Part shown: positions 16,386-18,979 of the stretch, one piece after another
Numbering within the stretch: the first letter of the stretch is position 1
Layout of the letters: every line of letters starts with the position of its first letter
Source: Spongiicolonus versatilis
GTDB taxonomy: Bacteria > Pseudomonadota > Gammaproteobacteria > Arenicellales > Spongiicolonaceae
Direction of reading: 5' to 3'
Assembly (NCBI GenBank): GCA_028286165.1
Contig: JAPYMU010000024.1
Coordinates: 1 to 18,979, forward strand
DNA: 18,979 nucleotides
Made by a program: the position numbers and the translations under genes
The notes under the pieces: model-generated
Told to the model about the DNA's origin: nothing
The model's database searches: none
What the model saw: the letters and a program-made list of their open reading frames with translations, nothing else

Positions 16386-17168
16386 TCAATTGACAGCATC
16401 AGCCGCCTGGCCGAATCGGCCGAGGCCGGGGTGACGCAGGCGGTGCGCTCGCGGAAGTTGCGCCGCAATATTCCCCAAGCCTACCGCGACCCGCGCCGCC
16501 ACTGGTTCGGCCTCACCACCCGCGGCCGCATCATCGTCGCCTCCAGGGAACGCGTGCAGCCCGGGGAAATCACCCGCTACGAAGACCTCGCGCTGCCAAA
16601 ATGGCGCGGGCGGATTTGCACGCGCTCCGGCAAGCACATTTACATGGTCGCCCTCACCGCCTCGGCCATCGCCCGCCACGGCCGCGATGGCGCGCGCCGC
16701 TGGCTGGCCGGGTTAAAAAACAACCTGGCGCGCAAGCCCCAAGGCAACGACCGCGCGCAGGTCAAGGCAATCCGCGACGGCGTGTGCGACGTGGCGGTGA
16801 TTAACACCTACTACATGGGCAAAATGCTCGCCGACCCCAAACAGGTTTCCTGGGCCGAGTCGGTGTTCATGATTTTCCCCAACCAGGCCGGCCGCGGCGT
16901 TCATGTTAATGTGAGCGGCATGGCCATGACCCGCTCCGCCCCCAACCGCGCCAATGCGCTGCGCCTGATGGAGTTTTTGTCCGGCGATGCTGCACAGCAA
17001 ATTTACGCCGAGCAAAACCACGAATACCCGGTGAAGCGGTCCACGCCGCGCTCCGGCCTGGTCGCATCCTGGGGCGAGTTTAAGGCCGACGACCTGGCGC
17101 TGGCGCGCATCGCCGAGTTGCGCGGCGAGGCTTCCCGGCTGGCCGATGAGGTTGGCTACGACAATTAA
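16386..17168 (+). pseudogene. Fe3+ ABC transporter substrate-binding protein, N-terminally truncated (FbpA/FutA-like)
   Basis: Family members are periplasmic iron binders of ~340 residues with a signal peptide and two lobes. Homology here begins near 16386 (DSISRLAESAEAG, matching the family's TxDxGRLxxAKEAG) and runs to the stop, about 260 codons. HWFGLTTRGR, RSGKHIYMVAL, LARKPQGNDRAQVKAI, the NTYYMGKML iron-ligand tyrosines, FPNQAGRGVHVNVSG, LMEFLSGDAAQ and VASWGEFKADD are intact. Missing are the signal peptide and roughly 80 residues of the first lobe. No in-frame ATG lies at the boundary: the nearby ATG 16375 is in another frame and stops early, and the frame only stays open upstream by running over xdhC to 16245. 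GTG 16431 is a possible start but would give a leaderless fragment. I infer a pseudogene. The fbpB-type permease overlaps its 3' end by 23 bases. Confidence 0.75.
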
Positions 17169-18882
17169 ACCCCGGCGGCGCCGCGCCGGCCCGGGCCCGG
17201 CTCCGGCCGCCGGCCGCCGCCTGTGGTGGTGGACGTTGCTGGCGCTGCTGTGCCTGCCGGTGCTGGCGCCGATTTGCTCGGTGGTGCTGCTGTCGTTTTT
17301 TCCCGACAGCGCCGGCATCTGGCCGCACCTGTACTCCACCGTCCTCGGCGGCTACATCTTCAACACCGTCGCCCTCATGGCCGGCGTCGGCATCGGCGTG
17401 TTCTGCATCGGCACCGGCACGGCGTGGCTGGTGACCATGTATTCCTTCCCCGGCCGTGCCGTGTTTGAGTGGTGCCTGCTGCTGCCGCTGGCGGTGCCGG
17501 CCTACCTGATGGCCTACTGCTTCACCGACCTGCTGGAATTTTCCGGGCCGGTGCAGGTTTTTCTGCGCGGTATTTTCGGCTGGAGCAGCGCGCGCGACTA
17601 CTGGTTTCCCGACATCCGCACCCTGCCCGGCGCGGTGGCGGTCATGAGTCTGGTGTTGTACCCGTACGTTTACCTGATGGCGCGGCTGGGCTTTCTGGAG
17701 TTGTCGTCCAACCTGCTGGAGTCGGCGCGCACCCTCGGCTACGGCGCCGCCGGGGCCTTTTACAAAGTCGCCCTGCCGCTGGCGCGCCCGGCCATCGCCG
17801 TGGGCATCGCGCTGGTGTGCATGGAGACGCTCAACGACTACGGCACCGTGGACTACTTCGCCGTCGCCACCCTGTCGCGCGGGGTGTTTGATGTATGGCT
17901 CAACATGGGCAGCCTGGGCGGCGCCGCGCAATTGTCATCGGCCATGTTAGTGTTCGCCGTTCTGCTGGTGGCGGTGGAAAAAGCCGCCCGCCGCCGCCGC
18001 CGCTACGACCAGGACCACCACCGCTTCAAGCCCCTCACCCGCCAGCCCCTGCGCGGCGGCCGCGCCTTTCTCGCCACTGCCGCCTGCGCGCTGCCGGTGG
18101 CGGCCGGTTTTGTCCTGCCCGGCGCGCTGCTGGCGCATTACGCCATCGGCTACTGGGATCCGTCGCGTGCCGGCAGGTTTCTGGAATTCGCCGCCAACAG
18201 CATCCTCCTGTCCGCCCTCGCCGCCGTCACCGCCGTTTTGTTCGCGCTGTTTATCGCCTACGCCCGCCGCCTGTGCCGCAACCCCACCAGCAACGCCCTC
18301 GCCGGCCTCACCGCCGGCGGCTACGCCCTGCCCGGCGCCATGTTAGCCATCGGCGTCCTCATTCCGCTGTCGTGGATTGACAACCGCGTGGACGCCTGGG
18401 CCGAGGCCAACCTCGGCGTGGACACCGGCCTCCTGCTGAGCGGCACATTGGCCGCGCTGGTGCTGGCTTTTGTCGCGCGCTTTTTAGCCGTCGCCTCCGG
18501 CGCCGTGGAGGCCAGTTTGACCCGCATCACGCCCAACATGGAGCACGCCGCCCGCTCCATGGGCTACCCGCCGCTCAAGGTGCTGCGCAAGTTTCACCTG
18601 CCAGCCATTCGCGGCGGACTGTGGGCCGGGCTGCTGCTGGTTTTTGTGGACGGCATGAAAGAATTGCCCATGACCCTCCTCCTGCGCCCGTTTAATTTTG
18701 AGACGCTGTCCACTTTCGTCTACCAATACGCCTCAGACGAACTGCTGGAGGAATGCGCCGCCGGCGGCCTCTTAATCCTCGCCGCCGGCCTGATTCCCGT
18801 CATTCTTCTGAGCCGCGCCCTCACCACCGGCGCGCGCGGCGGCCGGCGGGTGGCGCGGGAGCCGGTTGTGGAGTATATTTGA
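17146..18882 (+). CDS. fbpB: Fe3+ ABC transporter permease with two fused permease domains (FbpB-like)
   Basis: FbpB-type permeases form the membrane channel of ferric iron importers and fuse two permease domains in one chain. The 578-residue product has about twelve hydrophobic segments (first ~26-51) and two EAA loops that contact the ATPase: ESARTLGYGAAGAFYKVALP (192-211) and EHAARSMGYPPLKVLRKFHLP (from ~466). The cytoplasmic linker near 285-305 is rich in Arg (AARRRRRYDQ). ETLNDYGTVDYF and DGMKELPMTLLLRPFNFETL are typical of the iron subfamily. ATG 17146 lies inside the last codons of the truncated binding-protein gene, so the permease probably relied on it for coupling. The reading frame is complete with no visible defects. 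No ATPase gene is in the window, and whether the transporter still works with another binding protein is unknown. Confidence 0.9.
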   Translation: MRLATTIKPRRRRAGPGPAPAAGRRLWWWTLLALLCLPVLAPICSVVLLSFFPDSAGIWPHLYSTVLGGYIFNTVALMAGVGIGVFCIGTGTAWLVTMYSFPGRAVFEWCLLLPLAVPAYLMAYCFTDLLEFSGPVQVFLRGIFGWSSARDYWFPDIRTLPGAVAVMSLVLYPYVYLMARLGFLELSSNLLESARTLGYGAAGAFYKVALPLARPAIAVGIALVCMETLNDYGTVDYFAVATLSRGVFDVWLNMGSLGGAAQLSSAMLVFAVLLVAVEKAARRRRRYDQDHHRFKPLTRQPLRGGRAFLATAACALPVAAGFVLPGALLAHYAIGYWDPSRAGRFLEFAANSILLSALAAVTAVLFALFIAYARRLCRNPTSNALAGLTAGGYALPGAMLAIGVLIPLSWIDNRVDAWAEANLGVDTGLLLSGTLAALVLAFVARFLAVASGAVEASLTRITPNMEHAARSMGYPPLKVLRKFHLPAIRGGLWAGLLLVFVDGMKELPMTLLLRPFNFETLSTFVYQYASDELLEECAAGGLLILAAGLIPVILLSRALTTGARGGRRVAREPVVEYI

Positions 18883-18897
18883 CCCCCCGGCCTGTGC

Positions 18898-18903
18898 TAT
18901 ACT
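18898..18903 (+). promoter_or_regulatory. candidate -10 box upstream of the last gene
   Basis: TATACT lies 39 bases before ATG 18943. The hexamer 17 bases upstream (ATATTT, 18875-18880) is a poor -35. A better one, TTGACC at 18879-18884, overlaps the permease stop but leaves only 13 bases. A good Shine-Dalgarno follows, so a separate promoter here is plausible. Confidence 0.45.
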
Positions 18904-18942
18904 CGCCCCGACACTCAACCCTCACTTCGGAGAACTCACGCC

Positions 18943-18979
18943 ATGAAAACCATGAAAACCCGCACCCGCACTGCTGTTA
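18943..18979 (+). CDS. 5' end of an unidentified gene
   Basis: The window ends after twelve codons: M-K-T-M-K-T-R-T-R-T-A-V. A ribosome binding site GGAG at 18929-18932 stands ten bases before ATG 18943; ATG 18952 is a second possible start. The basic start turning toward small hydrophobic residues would fit a signal peptide of an exported protein, but too little is present to assign a family. Its own promoter-like site suggests it is not simply the next gene of the iron operon. Confidence 0.6.
   Translation, partial: MKTMKTRTRTAV

Noticed and set aside
16390..16395. Perfect TTGACA -35 hexamer
   Set aside because: It lies inside the conserved binding-protein remnant (Ile-Asp-Ser codons) and the hexamer at -10 spacing (GAATCG) is poor.
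18879..18903. TTGACC paired with TATACT as a full promoter
   Set aside because: The spacer is 13 bases, too short for a standard sigma-70 promoter; only the -10 box was kept as a candidate.

Overview
This window looks like a compact, GC-rich gammaproteobacterial chromosome. A Fis regulator sits directly before purH-purD, an arrangement known from pseudomonads. WaaA (KDO transferase) shows a Gram-negative outer membrane, and HemF (oxygen-dependent) points to aerobic life. A SoeA/SoeB-type sulfite dehydrogenase suggests sulfur metabolism. Gaps between genes are tiny and many neighbours share four bases. I cannot name a genus; a streamlined or host-associated lineage is possible but only inferred.

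Layout. (1) Bases 1-6169, plus strand: a tightly coupled run fis-purH-purD-purE-tsaC-hemF-waaA, with a possible dusB tail at the left edge. (2) Bases 6170-6703: a junction with a solitary Phd-type antitoxin on the minus strand, a candidate promoter for it, and a degenerate ~21-bp tandem repeat. (3) Bases 6704-11049, minus strand: soeA-soeB followed by a drug/metabolite (EamA-type) transporter that lacks its last membrane segments; no soeC anchor gene is present. (4) Bases 11142-16285, plus strand: hiuH-xdhA-xdhB-xdhC, a purine catabolic operon (xanthine dehydrogenase plus 5-hydroxyisourate hydrolase). (5) Bases 16286-18882: an AT-rich repeat-bearing gap, an N-terminally truncated Fe3+ ABC transporter binding protein, and a full two-domain Fe3+ permease. 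(6) After 18882: a promoter-like site, a ribosome binding site and the first codons of a new gene.

The most striking point is purH. Its protein is about 100 residues short because of one clean in-frame internal gap that removes the KHxNPCG region and the RYGENPHQ region of the AICAR transformylase domain, while the IMP cyclohydrolase domain and the rest of the transformylase domain remain. If real, the ninth step of purine synthesis should fail in this protein, next to an operon that degrades purines. Several other genes also look eroded (orphan antitoxin, truncated EamA, truncated FbpA, soeAB without soeC). This fits ongoing reductive evolution, though assembly error must be excluded for each. 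I did not find a clearly new multi-gene defence or mobile system.
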